Positions 21,875 through 33,647 of a DNA stretch of 64,000 nt are shown piece after piece. The number at the start of each line of letters is the position of its first letter. Positions within the stretch are counted from its first letter, which is position 1. Where the stretch lies: positions 1,096,218-1,160,217 of the forward strand of contig NC_059300.1 of NCBI RefSeq assembly GCF_017591435.1, read 5' to 3'. The notes under the pieces are model-generated. The model was not told the origin of the DNA. It worked only from the letters and a program-made list of their open reading frames with translations, and made no database searches. Source of the DNA: Portunus trituberculatus (taxonomy: Eukaryota > Arthropoda > Malacostraca > Decapoda > Portunidae). The position numbers and the translations under genes are program-made.

Positions 21875-22633
21875 CAGGGGATCCTCGCAATTTGATGGGA
21901 TTAGGGCAGTTTTTCATCAGTTGAATCAGCGTTTATTCAAATCGTGAAGCAATTTTTCCCATAGGATACTTAAGAATTAGGGGGGATAGGGACCAACCTC
22001 CAGCCTAGACCCCCCAAAACATCACTATAACCTTTAAAAACACTAACTTAGACTAAATTAGTACTATTAAAGGCTTCATTTATGTCCAACTTTTTTTTTA
22101 TCACACACATTAGGGTGCTGTACAGTACATTTTTGGAAATAAAAACACTTGCATGATGCAGCGGTCTCGCAGTACTTCTCCCTGTTCTTCCAAATTGTTG
22201 ATACTGTTGATCTAGGAACACCCATTTGCACTGCAATGACACTGTGAGCTATACCTGCCTCACACTTTCTTATAAGCTCAAGTTTATCTTTGAAAGGCAG
22301 GAAATTGTGCTTCTTAGGGCTGGGGCTGGAGGCAGCTTTGTGCGGCATGGTCAAAGTGGCATGGAGGCAGGAGGTGGAACGGCGGAGCATGGCCTGCCTG
22401 GACGCCGGCTGGGGCGAGAGTGATGCAGATTAATCGACGCACAGGGTAGGGTCAGTTTACACTTACGCCTGGCGGGCTGGCGGCAAATTTGGGTGACCGG
22501 GTGGGTGGTGCTAGAGATATGAATGTCGAATTGGCGAGTCAGTCGGTGGAACCTTGAGGATTGGATATTAATTAACTGAGTTTGAATTGGCGATAATTCG
22601 AACTGCGAACGGTCGAATCACGAGGATCCCCTG
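21875..22633 (-). mobile_element. pogo/Tigger deletion derivative (M2)
   Basis: The ends are CAGGGGATCCTCG at left and its exact reverse complement at right (CGAGGATCCCCTG), flanked by TA at 21873-21874 and 22634-22635. The element is 759 bp and encodes only the N-terminal DNA-binding part of a transposase on the minus strand. Confidence 0.9.
22076..22348 (-). pseudogene. Truncated Tigger/CENP-B-type transposase N-terminus
   Basis: From a Met at 22348 the minus strand reads MPHKAASSPSPKKHNFLPFK followed by KLELIRKCEAG and GVPRSTVSTIWKNREKY, a psq/CENP-B-type helix-turn-helix. In full transposases of this group it binds the terminal repeats. After about 70 residues the frame passes into unrelated sequence. 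No Tc5-type second helix-turn-helix or DDE domain is present, so this is the relic expected in a non-autonomous deletion derivative that could only move in trans. It resembles the better-preserved gene at 62035-63785 in domain type but is clearly a different subfamily (different terminal repeats and N-terminus). Confidence 0.8.
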
Positions 22634-23001
22634 TACTGGAATACCGGTATTTTGTTTCGGTATTACTGGTATTTGAACAGGACAGGGTGGGAGGGGAGAA
22701 GTCAGAGGTTTGTTTACAACCATGTGTGTGGCTGTTTGATTATCAGATATTTTCATCATTAATAAGTTTTTGATGCTATAGTAAGTTTCAAAATGAAGAA
22801 CAACAGACAGAACATAGGAGAATGTTATTCTGACAACCTCAGCATGACAACTGGTGGAGGGGGGAAAGGGAGAGGCCAGGGAGTCTTTGTTTACAACCAC
22901 ATGTGTGAACGTTCAACTACCAGGTATTTTTTTGAGTATTAAATCAAACTTTTGCATTCAAGTATTAATAAGTTTGACTATAAAGACATTCGAGTACTGA
23001 C

Positions 23002-23330
23002 TACTTAAAAGATAGGGAAATGAGAACAATGATAAGAGACATCCCGTCAACCTGGAGCACAGTTACTAGTGGCGTATCACAGGGTTTGGTGCTGACACTA
23101 GTTATGCTCCAAGTATATGTCAACGATATACAAGAGGGTTTGAGTAGCTACATAAATTTGTTTGCAGATGATGCAAGACTTTTGAGAGTAATAAGGAACA
23201 TGCGTGACTGTATGGAATCACAGAAAGATATTGACAAGATCTGGAAATGGAGACAAAAGTGGAAATAAGAATTCAAAACCAGAAAATTTCATGTAATGAA
23301 ATGGGTAAAACTAATAAAAGAAGTACTTAT
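23002..23330 (+). mobile_element. LINE I, right part
   Basis: After the insertion the RT resumes: YLKDREMRTMIRD, TSGVSQGLVLTLVML, INLFADDARLLRVI, IDKIWKWRQKWK (open 23020-23268). It breaks off near 23330 without a 3' tail. The FADD box is intact although the copy as a whole is dead. Confidence 0.8.
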
Positions 23331-23461
23331 ATAAGTAACTTCTTTAATTTAGGATAGGTATTTTCATATTTGTATGTGCAAAATATATATCCAAGATTCT
23401 CCAGAAAAACTCTTTCTTCTCCTCTTCTGTCCTCTCTTCATTTTTTTTCAAAGCCGCCTAT
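23331..23461 (-). repeat. AT-rich spacer with a LINE B ORF1-end fragment
   Basis: Bases 23385-23455 match 36530-36600, the ORF1/ORF2 junction of LINE B2 (reverse-complement of the NEERTEEEKKEFFW coding segment). It is a separate scrap of a LINE B copy lying against the 3' tail of LINE B1. Confidence 0.6.
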
Positions 23462-26399
23462 GTGTATTTACCTAATTGTAACATACGGGAAAAGAGCTAT
23501 GCTCGTGTTGTCCCGTCTCCATATCTATTAATGTCCAGCTTTTTCTTAAAATCATGAATATTCCTTGCGTTGACCACTTCCACGTCTAAACTATTCCATG
23601 CTTCCACCCTTCTATGAGGGAAGCTATATTTTTTCACATCTCTCCTATAAGTGGCCATTTTTAGTTTTTTCCCATGCCCTCTCGACATTCTTTCATTCCA
23701 CATACACAGATCTTCCCTATCCATTTTTCCATGCCAATCATCACTCTGTATATTGCTATCAGGTCTCCCTTTCTCTTCTGTTTTCCAGGGTCGGAAGTTG
23801 CATTCTGTTCAGTCTGTCTTCATAAGTCAAATCTCTTAAGTCAGGCACCATTTTGTTGCAGCCCTCTGTACTTTCTCTAGTTTCCTTATGTGTTTCTTTA
23901 AGTTCGAGCCCACTGTATTGTTGCATATTCAAGCCTCGGTCTTATCATTGCAGTAATTATTTTCTTCATCATTTCTTCATCTAAATATACGAACGCCACT
24001 CTTATGTTCCTCAATAAGTTCAATACTTCTCCAATTATTTTGTTTATATGTCTCTCTGGCGATAGGTCATTGGTAATTGTCACCCCAAGGTCTTTTTCTT
24101 CATGACTGGTTTTTATGTCTTCATTTCCTATCTTGTACATACTCCTGATTCTTCTTTCACTCTTGCCAAACTCTAATTTCTTGCATTTTGTCGTGTTGAA
24201 CTCCATTTGCCATGTACAGCTCCATTTCCATATTCTGTCCAAGTCTTCCTGGAGTAGTTCGCAATCTTTGTCACATCTCACTTTTCTTAACAATTTTGCA
24301 TCGCCTGCAAATAGGCTCACATAACTGGACACCCCATCCACCATGTCATTTATGTAGACCGCGAACATTACTGGTGCCAACACTGATCCCTGTGGAACTC
24401 CACTCTCCACCAAGCCCCATTCTGATGGTCTGTCCTTAATTATTGTTCTCATTTCTCTTCCTACCAAAAGTCTTCCATCCATTTTAGTAAACTGCCATGC
24501 ACTCCTCCTACCATTTCAAGTTTCCAGATCAGTCTCCGGTGTGGTACCTTATCAAAGGCCTTTTTTAAATCCAGATATATTCCATCAGCCCAACCATCTC
24601 TTTCCTGTATTACATCTATCACCCTCGAATAGTAACATATCAGGTTTGTCGTGCATGAACGCCCTTTTCTAAAACCAAATTGACACTCACAAAGTATGTC
24701 ATTTTTCTCCAAGAAGTCTGTCCATCTATTCTTCACCACCCTCTCACACATCTTAGCTACCACACTTGTAAGTGACACTGGTCTATAGTTCAATGGGTCT
24801 CTCTTGTTACCTGATTTATAGATTGGGACAATGTTAGCTCTTTTCCAGTCTTGGGGCACTACACCTTCCCTTAATGAGGCATCAATTACTTCACAAACTT
24901 TTTCTGCCAGTTGCTCCTGCATTCTCTTAAAATCCATCCTGATACCCCATCAGGTCCCACAGCTTTTCTCACTTCTAAACTCCCCATCATATTCTTGATC
25001 TCCTCCACAGTTACTTGAAACTCCTTCATAATCCCTTTCTGTTCCATTACCAGTGGTTTGTCAAAAGCAGTCTCCTTTGTGAATACCTTCCGAAAGCATC
25101 CATTCATAGCCTCTGCCATTTCCTGGGATCTTCACTGCATACTCCATTTACTTCTAAACTTTCAATACTTTTTCTATTTTTGATGTTGTTGTTCACATGT
25201 CTGTAAAAAGCCTTGGTTGGTCTTTACATTTATCAATTATATCCTTTTCTTGTTTCTTTCTTTCTTCTCTTCTAATCAACACATATTCATTTCTTGCTCT
25301 TTTGTAACTTTCCCACTGCTTAATCCGTCTTTTCCTTCTCCACCTCTTCCATGCATCCTCTTTTCTTGTTCTAGCCTTTTCACATCTATCGTTAAACCAG
25401 TCCTGCTTTCCAACTTCTCTATGTTGTCTTATTGGTACAAATTTTTCTCACCTTCTTTGTATATTTTTATAAATTCCTTCCACTTTTCATTTGCTCCTTA
25501 GCACTCTTGAATTTCATCCAATTTGTCTCTTGAAAGAATTTCTTTAGGTTTCCAAAATCTGTCTTGGCATAATTCCATCTTCCCACTTTATATTCTTCAT
25601 TTCTTCTAGATTTCTCTTCATCTATCACCTTGAACTCCAAAACTGCATGATCACTCTTTGCTAAAGGGCACTCCACCCTCATCTCCTCAATGACCATTGG
25701 CTCTGTACTAAAGACCAAGTCCAGTCTTGACGATGCTCTCTCTCCTCCAAACCTAGTATCTTCTTTGACCCACTGAGTTAACACATTTTCCATTGCCAGT
25801 GTCAATAGTGTATTTCCCCATGTTGTCTCTGATCCTTCCATTGACCAGTCCTCCCAACACACCTCTTTACAATTAAAATCTCCCATCATTATAGTTCGTT
25901 CACAGCCACCCAACATTTCTTCCAGACATGTTCCTGTATCACTTATCATTTCTTCATATTCCTGTACTGACCATGCATTTGTCTTAGGTGGTACGTACAC
26001 CACTATGTAGTGCCTCTTTTTCCTTCATTAGTTTCTGCTCTGATCTTTAGCACTTCTGCCTTTCCCATACCTTCTTTCACTTGATCCACCTTTATATCTT
26101 TTTAACCAGCAACATCACTCCTCCTCCCATCTTACCTACTCTATTTCTTTTCCAAACATTATATTTCCTTCTCCAACCATCATCAGGTCTTCTCCCTCTC
26201 TCAGTTTTGTTTCAGTAAGACCCACAATATCTGGGTTCTTGCCCCTCAAGTAATCGTTGAGTTCTAAAATCCCCGATATCACTCCATTTATGTTGGAATA
26301 CATTACATTCCGCTCATACGTAAGTTTCTTTAGTCCTTTCTTGCTGTACTTTTCTGGGTTATGAACCACTTCCTCAGTCTCATATCCAAGATTCTCCAG
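23462..26399 (-). mobile_element. LINE B1, 5'-truncated CR1/L2-like copy
   Basis: The 3' tail on the plus strand is GTATTTACCTAATTGTAAC (23468 onward). Coding runs leftward from about 26397. The 5' edge abuts (GT)n at 26404-26430, which is the tail of LINE A4. It is very similar to B2, B3 and B4. Confidence 0.88.
23497..26397 (-). pseudogene. LINE B1 endonuclease-reverse transcriptase, frameshifted
   Basis: Endonuclease: MYSNINGVISGILELNDYLR, DIVGLTETKLREG, IMMGDFNCKEVCW, SRLDLVFSTE, AKSDHAVLEF. RT: VRKAVGPDGVSGWILREC, RANIVPIYKSG, YRPVSLTSVVAKMCERVV, FGFRKGRSCTTNL, YLDLKKAFDKVPH, SGVPQGSVLAPVMFAVYIND, then FAGDAKLLR in place of FADD (the other B copies read FADD). The C-terminal block ends RYGDGTTRA at 23497. 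Frame breaks occur in the endonuclease, after WILREC, between WMEDF and LVGREMRT, and near 23897. The WMEDF and WILREC breaks recur in other copies. Confidence 0.85.
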
Positions 26400-26403
26400 A
26401 AAA

Positions 26404-28590
26404 ACTGGAGTCTGTGTGTGTGTGTGTGTGTATTTACCTAGTTGTATTTACCTAGTTGTAGTTTTATAGGGCCTGGGCTTTATGCTCGTGTGGCCCCATC
26501 TCCATATCTACACTTATCCAATCTTACTTTAAAAGTATTCACACTCGTTGCAGACACTACTTCTTCATTTAAACTGTTCCAGTCTCAATACATCTTTGCG
26601 GGAAACTATATTTTTTAACATCTCTCAGACATCTTCCTTTTCTCAGCTTTTTACTATGCAATCTTGTGCTTCGGATGTCATATTCTTCTCTCAGGATCAG
26701 TTTCTCATTATCCACTTGGTCCATTCCGTTGATCAATTTAAAAACTTGTATCAGGTCTCCTTTCTCCCTTCTTTGTTCCAGGGTTGGTAGATCCATAGCC
26801 TTTAGTCTCTCCTCATATGTCATCCCTTCAAATTCTGGAACCAATCTTGTAGCCATTTTTTGTAGTCGCTCCAATTTCCTTAAGTGTTTCTTTTTATGAG
26901 GGGTCCACACTACTCCTGCATATTCCAATCTGGGTCTTATTATAGTACTTATCAATTTCTTCATCATTTCTTTGTCCATGTAGTGAAATGCTACTCCAAT
27001 ATTCCTTAGCAAATTATATGTTTCTCTAAAAATTCTATCAATATGGCTTACTGGTTGATTGTTTTCTTCCATCGTCACTCCTAAGTCCTTTTTGTTTTTT
27101 ACTTTCTCCAGTTCTACTCCATCTCCCATCTTATAGATTCCCACGGGTCGTCTTTCACTCTTTCCCATTTCCATGACATGGCTTTTGTTCACATTGAATT
27201 CCATTTCTCACTTTTTGCTCCATTCCCATATCTTATTTAGGTCTTCTTGCAGTATTTCACAATCCTCTTTTTGCTTTATAACTCTGCACAGTTTCGTATC
27301 ATCTGCAAACAGATTTATGTAGCTGTTCACTCCTTCTGGCATGTCGTTAATATAAATGAGGAAAAGTATTGGTGCCAATACTGACCCTTGTGGCACTCCG
27401 CTTTCTACTGCTCTCCACTTGGACTTCATATCTTTAACTACCGTCCTTATTTCTCTCCCCCTCAAATAATTTTCTATCCATCTCAATGTGCTTCCTTTAA
27501 AGCCACCCTTTTCCTCTAACTTCCAGAGTAATCTTGCATGTGGCACTTTGTCAAACGCCTTTTTTAAATCCAAATAAATACAGTCAACCCATCCCTCTCT
27601 CTCTTGTACTCTATCAACTATTCTAGAATAGAAACTCAATAAATTAGTTACACAAGACTGTCTTTTCCTAAAACCAAATTGGCTATTTGATATCAATTTG
27701 TTGTCTTCAAGGAACTCGATCCATTGTTTCTTTATTATTCTTTCACACATCTTGCATATTACACTAGTTAGTGATACCGGTCTGTAATTTAAAGGTTCTT
27801 CCTTCCTTCCACTTTTATATATGGGAACCACCTCAGCTCTTTTCCATTTTAATGGTACTGTTCCATTTTCTATTGAGCATTTTATGATGTATATAGGACT
27901 TGCTAGTTCTTCCCTACATTCTTTCAGTATTCTGCCTGAGACTTCATCTGGTCCCATTGTCTTGTCTTCATCCAGTTCCTTCATTAATTTTTTTATTTCA
28001 AGCTTGGTTACTTTAATCTCTTTCATATAGACTGTCTCTCTATTACCCTGTGGCCTTTCAAATTTAGATTCCTTAGTAAAGACCTCCTGGAATTTATTAT
28101 TTAATAGTTCTGCCATACTTTTTGGGTCTTCCACCATCCCGTTCTCTCCTTTTAACCTATCTATTGTTACTCTTTGTCAAATTTTTCCATTTATGAATCT
28201 ATAGAACAATTTTGGTTGCTCCTTACATTTTTCGACAATGTCCTTTTCAAAGTTCTTTTCCTCTTCCTTCCTCACCTTAGCATATTCATTTCTCACTGCC
28301 TTGAAGTTTTCCTTATTTACTGGATTTCTATTTCTCCTCCACCTTTTCCATGCTCCATCTCTTTTCTCCTTTGCCCTAGCACACCTTGCGTTAAACCAAT
28401 CTTTCTTTCCTTCTTCTTTAGGTCTATATTTCGGGACATATTCCCTGACTCCTGTTTTATATATTTCCAAACATAAGTTATACTTCTCTTGCATCGTCTC
28501 TGAGTTTTCCATCTCCTCCCAGTTTACGTTTTTAAAATAGTTCCTGAGATTCTCAATATCAGCCTTACTGTAGTTTAATCGGTCTCCTTT
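26404..28590 (-). mobile_element. LINE A4, 5'-truncated, best-preserved group A copy
   Basis: (GT)n at 26404-26430 is followed by two units of TATTTACCTAGTTG, the 3' tail on the minus strand. Coding extends to about 28580, where the copy is cut at its endonuclease/linker border and meets a (GT)n/(ATGT) tract (28591-28622). Confidence 0.9.
26480..28580 (-). pseudogene. LINE A4 reverse transcriptase, nearly intact
   Basis: A 309-residue open stretch (28137-27208) has all RT boxes: MGPDEVSGRILKECREELA, YRPVSLTSVICKMCERI, FGFRKRQSCVTNL, YLDLKKAFDKVPHA, SGVPQGSVLAPILFLIYIND and LFADDTKLCRV. A single nonsense codon (Trp to TGA, about 27205) separates it from the next 211 residues (MEFNVNKSHVMEMGKSERRP ... 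RPRLEYAGVVWTPH). One more stop (about 28175) lies between the linker ORF (28512-28177) and RT. A frame break near WNSL (about 26570) precedes the terminal stop at 26480-26482. The endonuclease is missing by 5' truncation. The few defects suggest a relatively recent copy. Confidence 0.88.
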
Positions 28591-28622
28591 GTGTGTGTGT
28601 GTATGTGTGTGTATGTGTGTTC
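28591..28622. repeat. (GT)n/(ATGT)n tract at the 5' edge of LINE A4
   Basis: GT repeats with ATGT interruptions follow the truncation point of A4. Sequence right of it is unique. Confidence 0.8.
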
Positions 28623-28855
28623 ATGCCCAAGCCACTATAGTAATAACTGATTTTTACTAATGAAGAAGATTTACTTTCACCCCTCCAAAATAAAATTGAT
28701 AAATAAATATGTTAACAATAAACAAATCAGTGATACTAATTCTTGTCAGTAATTTATTACAAAAATATTTGTTCACTTAAAGTATTCTAAATTTGTGATT
28801 CATCTTATATCAATTTCATATGACCAAAAAAATGTAAGATATACACATGAATATA

Positions 28856-30983
<2,128 letters not shown>

Positions 30984-31328
30984 AGGGTGGCGGTGGCGTA
31001 GTAGATAAGGTGATGAGCGTGGGATCGGGCAGACATCCATAAGTAGGTTTGAATCCCACCACAAACTGCTTTGAAGCTATGCCATTTGTCGAGTGGTTTA
31101 AAGTTACCTACATGTCACCATGATACCCAGGTTCTTTTCTTGGTGGTTATCCCAAAGATGCACTTGGGTGGTGATATAGGCCCTAATATGGGTAAATACC
31201 ACTACAGATAAAATTGCCTGCGCCACTAATGTATGGAAGCTGAACAGCGCTTCCTGTGCAAACTCTTCAAGTATACCTACAGGCGCTATAGGCCATAGCG
31301 AAAAAAATAAATAAATAAAAAAAAAAAT
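30984..31328 (+). mobile_element. SINE-1 copy 1 (tRNA-derived, poly-A)
   Basis: It begins GGTGGCGGTGGCGTAGTAGA, with an A-box-like segment (TGGCGTAGTAGATAAGG) and a B-box-like GGTTTGAATCCC about 60 bases later, the internal RNA polymerase III promoter of tRNA genes. It ends in an A-rich tail (AAAAAAATAAATAAATAAA...). Two further copies occur at 32157 and 57060. The body contains GTCGAGTGGTTTAAAGTTA and CTTCAAGTATACCTACAGG. Confidence 0.8.
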
Positions 31329-31910
31329 CATCACAAGTTCTATAATTTCCCTCATGAAATCTTTCCTTGAGTTTTTTATCTCTTACAGTCACAAAGAACT
31401 AATCTGAATATTAAATCCTTCACCACTTTTGAATTCTCATAATAGGTCCTAGCATAATACCTCCTTCATTTAACTGTTATCTCTTTTCAGTATGAATTTC
31501 ACAAATGTCATGTCATCATTGGTCATCACTTGCATGGCTTATATAAATGTTGTCGTTGCTCTTCATTATTGTTTCCAATCTGTACAGTTCATGAAAACTT
31601 ATCATCATTCTTGTTCTCTAATCAAATTTTTCACACACTTAACTGTGCAGCATAATGTTGACTTATTAGGATAAGTATCCATAAAATAGGTAAATATATA
31701 TGTATAATAAAACAAGATTTTCTATGATCATACTCATGATGTCCATAAATTTGCATTTCCTAAACAAAAATTGATGATCTATCATGGTATTACAACTTTT
31801 GTTTTAAACAAACTCATCATATCTTATTAATCTCTTGAAAAATTATGTAAATTTCTAATTCTATTTTGTAACTTGGAACTTTACAGAATACAGAATAGGT
31901 TAGATTAGGT
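31329..31910. other. AT-rich sequence without recognised gene
   Basis: Nothing was identified. GGTTAGATTAGGTTACC near its right end resembles two or three arthropod telomere units (TTAGG) but is too short to call. Confidence 0.5.
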
Positions 31911-32140
31911 TACCTTGTTGATTTGACTTGAACCACTTCCAATTTGTTCTTTCCTTCTTATCCATTCATATTCAACTCTTGCTATCCTTTTCCATGCTTC
32001 ATCTTTTCTTTTCTTCTTTTTTTTTTGCCACCTTACTTTAAATGAACCTTCCTTTTCATCATATTTCTCCCTCTCTATTGAACTCCATTCATAATGTACC
32101 ATAATTCCTTTTATATATTCTCTACACTCAGTACATGTTG
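31911..32140 (-). pseudogene. Short LINE fragment (linker region)
   Basis: On the minus strand KDEAWKRIARVEYEWIRRKE, preceded by a Lys/Trp-rich stretch, resembles the linker between endonuclease and RT in LINEs A and B (KRDGAWKRWRR...YAKVRKEE). The piece is about 75 codons, with no conserved catalytic motif and no tail. Confidence 0.45.
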
Positions 32141-32156
32141 TACAGGTTCTAGTATA

Positions 32157-32416
32157 ATTGGGATTCAGACATCCACTGGTTTGAATCCCACCACATACCA
32201 CCTTGAAAATTTGCCATTTGTCGAGTGGTTTAAAGTTATCCACATGTCACCATGATACCCAGATTCTAGGTGGTTATATCAAAGATGCACTTGGGCGGAG
32301 ATATGGGTCCTAATATGGGTACCACTATAAATAAAATTGCCTGTGTCACTAATGAGTGGAAGCTTAACAGCACTTCCCATATATACTCTTCAAGTATACC
32401 TATAGGCACTATAGGC
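32157..32416 (+). mobile_element. SINE-1 copy 2 (5'-truncated)
   Basis: It starts just upstream of the B box (GGTTTGAATCCCACCACATA) and follows copy 1 through CTTCAAGTATACCTATAGGC. The A box and poly-A tail are missing. Confidence 0.75.
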
Positions 32417-32623
32417 CATATCAGGTATTCTTAATCATTTCAATGTTATCTGATCTCTTAGAAACTTTGTGGTCAATACAATTTAATTTTGCATTCTTCT
32501 TTCTATAAATTGTCTGTGATTCCTTCATGTCCATCTCAATACCTCTCCTCATATTCATATCTGAATTCCAACAAATAACATTGCTAAATGTCCGTCCACC
32601 AAGCTTATTTTCCTTGTATGTGT
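32417..32623. other. AT-rich sequence, possible unrecognised repeat
   Basis: The minus strand is open for about 60 codons (KLGGRTFSNVICWNSDMNM...), but no family was recognised. It may be part of a retroelement. Confidence 0.3.
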
Positions 32624-32908
32624 GTGTAATTCACTGTTTGATCTGCTGCAGTCTCTGACGAGACAGCCAGACGTTACCCTACGGAACGAGCTCAGAACTC
32701 ATTATTTCCGATCTTCGGATAGGTCTGAGACCAGGCACACACCACACACCGGGACAACAAGGTCACAACTCCTCGATTTACATCCCGTACCTACTCACTG
32801 CTAGGTGAACACTACGTGAAAGGAGACACACCCAAATATCTCCACCCGGCCGGGAATCGAACCCGGTCCTCTGGCTTGTGAAGCCAGCGCTCTAACCACT
32901 GAGCTACC

Positions 32909-32910
<2 letters not shown>
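32624..32910 (-). mobile_element. SINE-2 copy S1 (tRNA-Val-like head, type 1)
   Basis: On the minus strand GGGGTAGCTCAGTGGTTAGA begins a tRNA-like head with anticodon loop TTCACAA (anticodon CAC, Val) in a CTGGC/GCCAG stem, and T-arm GGTTCGATTCC. A linker with GGTGTGTCTCCTTTCACGT, the common SINE-2 body (GTTCACCTAGCAGT, GGATGTAA...TCGAGG, CCGAAGATCGG) and a tail GTGAATTACACACACA follow. Its head abuts (GT)n at 32911-32942. Confidence 0.85.

Positions 32911-32942
<32 letters not shown>
32911..32942. repeat. (GT)n between SINE-2 copies S1 and S2
   Basis: This is the tail of S2 on the minus strand, into which the head of S1 is joined. Confidence 0.9.
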
Positions 32943-32945
<3 letters not shown>

Positions 32946-33221
32946 TCACTGTTTGATCTGCTGCAGTCTCTGACGAGACAGCCAGACGTTACCCACAACA
33001 GCTCAGAGCTCATTGTTTCCATCTTCGGATAGGCCTGAGACCAGGCACACACCACACACCGGGACAACAAGGTCACAACTCCTCGATTTACATCCGTACC
33101 TACTCACTGCTAGGTGAACACTACACGTGAAAGGAGACACACCCAAATATCTCCACCCGGCCGGGGAATCGAACCCATCATCTGGCTTTGAAGCCAGCGC
33201 TCTAACCACTGAGCTACCGGG

Positions 33222-33223
<2 letters not shown>
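32943..33223 (-). mobile_element. SINE-2 copy S2 (complete, head type 1)
   Basis: The minus strand begins GCCCGGTAGCTCAGTGGTTA. The first seven bases (GCCCGGT) pair with GCCGGGT after the T arm, so a whole acceptor stem is visible, although the anticodon arm has lost a base relative to S1. The body and AC-rich tail are as in S1. Flanked by (GT)n on both sides. Confidence 0.85.
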
Positions 33224-33260
<37 letters not shown>

Positions 33261-33262
33261 TG
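33224..33262. repeat. (GT)n between SINE-2 copies S2 and S3
   Basis: GT repeats with one AT interruption. They form the tail of S3 and the join to the head of S2. Confidence 0.9.
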
Positions 33263-33514
33263 ATTCACCTCGGTCTCCGCTGGTCACCCAGCCAGTCTTC
33301 CCATTACAGCGAGCTCAGAGCTCATAGACCATCTTCGGTAGGACTGAGACCAACACACTCCACACACCAAAGCAAGGCCACATCCCCGAGTTACATCCCT
33401 ACCTATTTACTGCTAGGTGAACAGGGCCCACATTAAGAGACTTGCCCATTTGCCTCACTGCTTACCGGGATTCAACCTGGCCCTCTCATTGAGAGTCAGC
33501 GTCTAACCACTACA

Positions 33515-33516
<2 letters not shown>
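33263..33516 (-). mobile_element. SINE-2 copy S3 (head type 2)
   Basis: On the minus strand GAGTGTAGTGGTTAGACGCT begins a decayed tRNA-like head. Linker GAGGCAAATGGGCAAGTCTC, the common body and tail GGTGAATCACACACA follow. The head and linker match S5 and S6, not S1 and S2. Confidence 0.85.

Positions 33517-33602
<86 letters not shown>
33517..33602. repeat. (GT)n, tail of LINE B2
   Basis: An 86-base pure GT tract lies between the SINE S3 head and the TATTTACCTAATTG tail units of LINE B2. Confidence 0.95.
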
Positions 33603-33605
<3 letters not shown>

Positions 33606-33647
33606 TTACCTAATTGTATTTACCTAATTGTAACATACGGAAAAGAG

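Larger units (their letters stand above)
21440..23001. mobile_element. 1.56-kb insertion with 8-bp target duplication (superfamily unresolved)
   Basis: TACTTAAA occurs at 21432-21439 and again at 23002-23009. Removing everything from 21440 to 23009 rejoins the LINE I reading frame as QYLKDREMRT, which matches LINE F (DYLKDREMRT). An 8-bp duplication fits hAT-type elements; the central TTAA would also fit piggyBac-type ones. No convincing terminal inverted repeat was found, so the family is left open. Inside are a pogo/Tigger derivative (21875-22633) and a direct repeat (about 21761-21843 versus 22750-22833). Confidence 0.7.

Noticed and set aside
24115..24439. Plus-strand hydrophobic, Ser/Leu-rich open frames over the minus-strand LINEs
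   Set aside because: They are antisense shadows of RT coding sequence and recur identically over every LINE B copy.
31890..31915. Interstitial telomere repeat (TTAGG)
   Set aside because: Only two or three imperfect units; chance is sufficient in AT-rich sequence.
33155..33223. tRNA-Val-like sequence (anticodon CAC in the sister copy S1) as a functional tRNA gene
   Set aside because: It is continuous with a SINE body present in several copies, has lost a base in the anticodon arm, and is followed by no terminator-like T run at the tRNA end.
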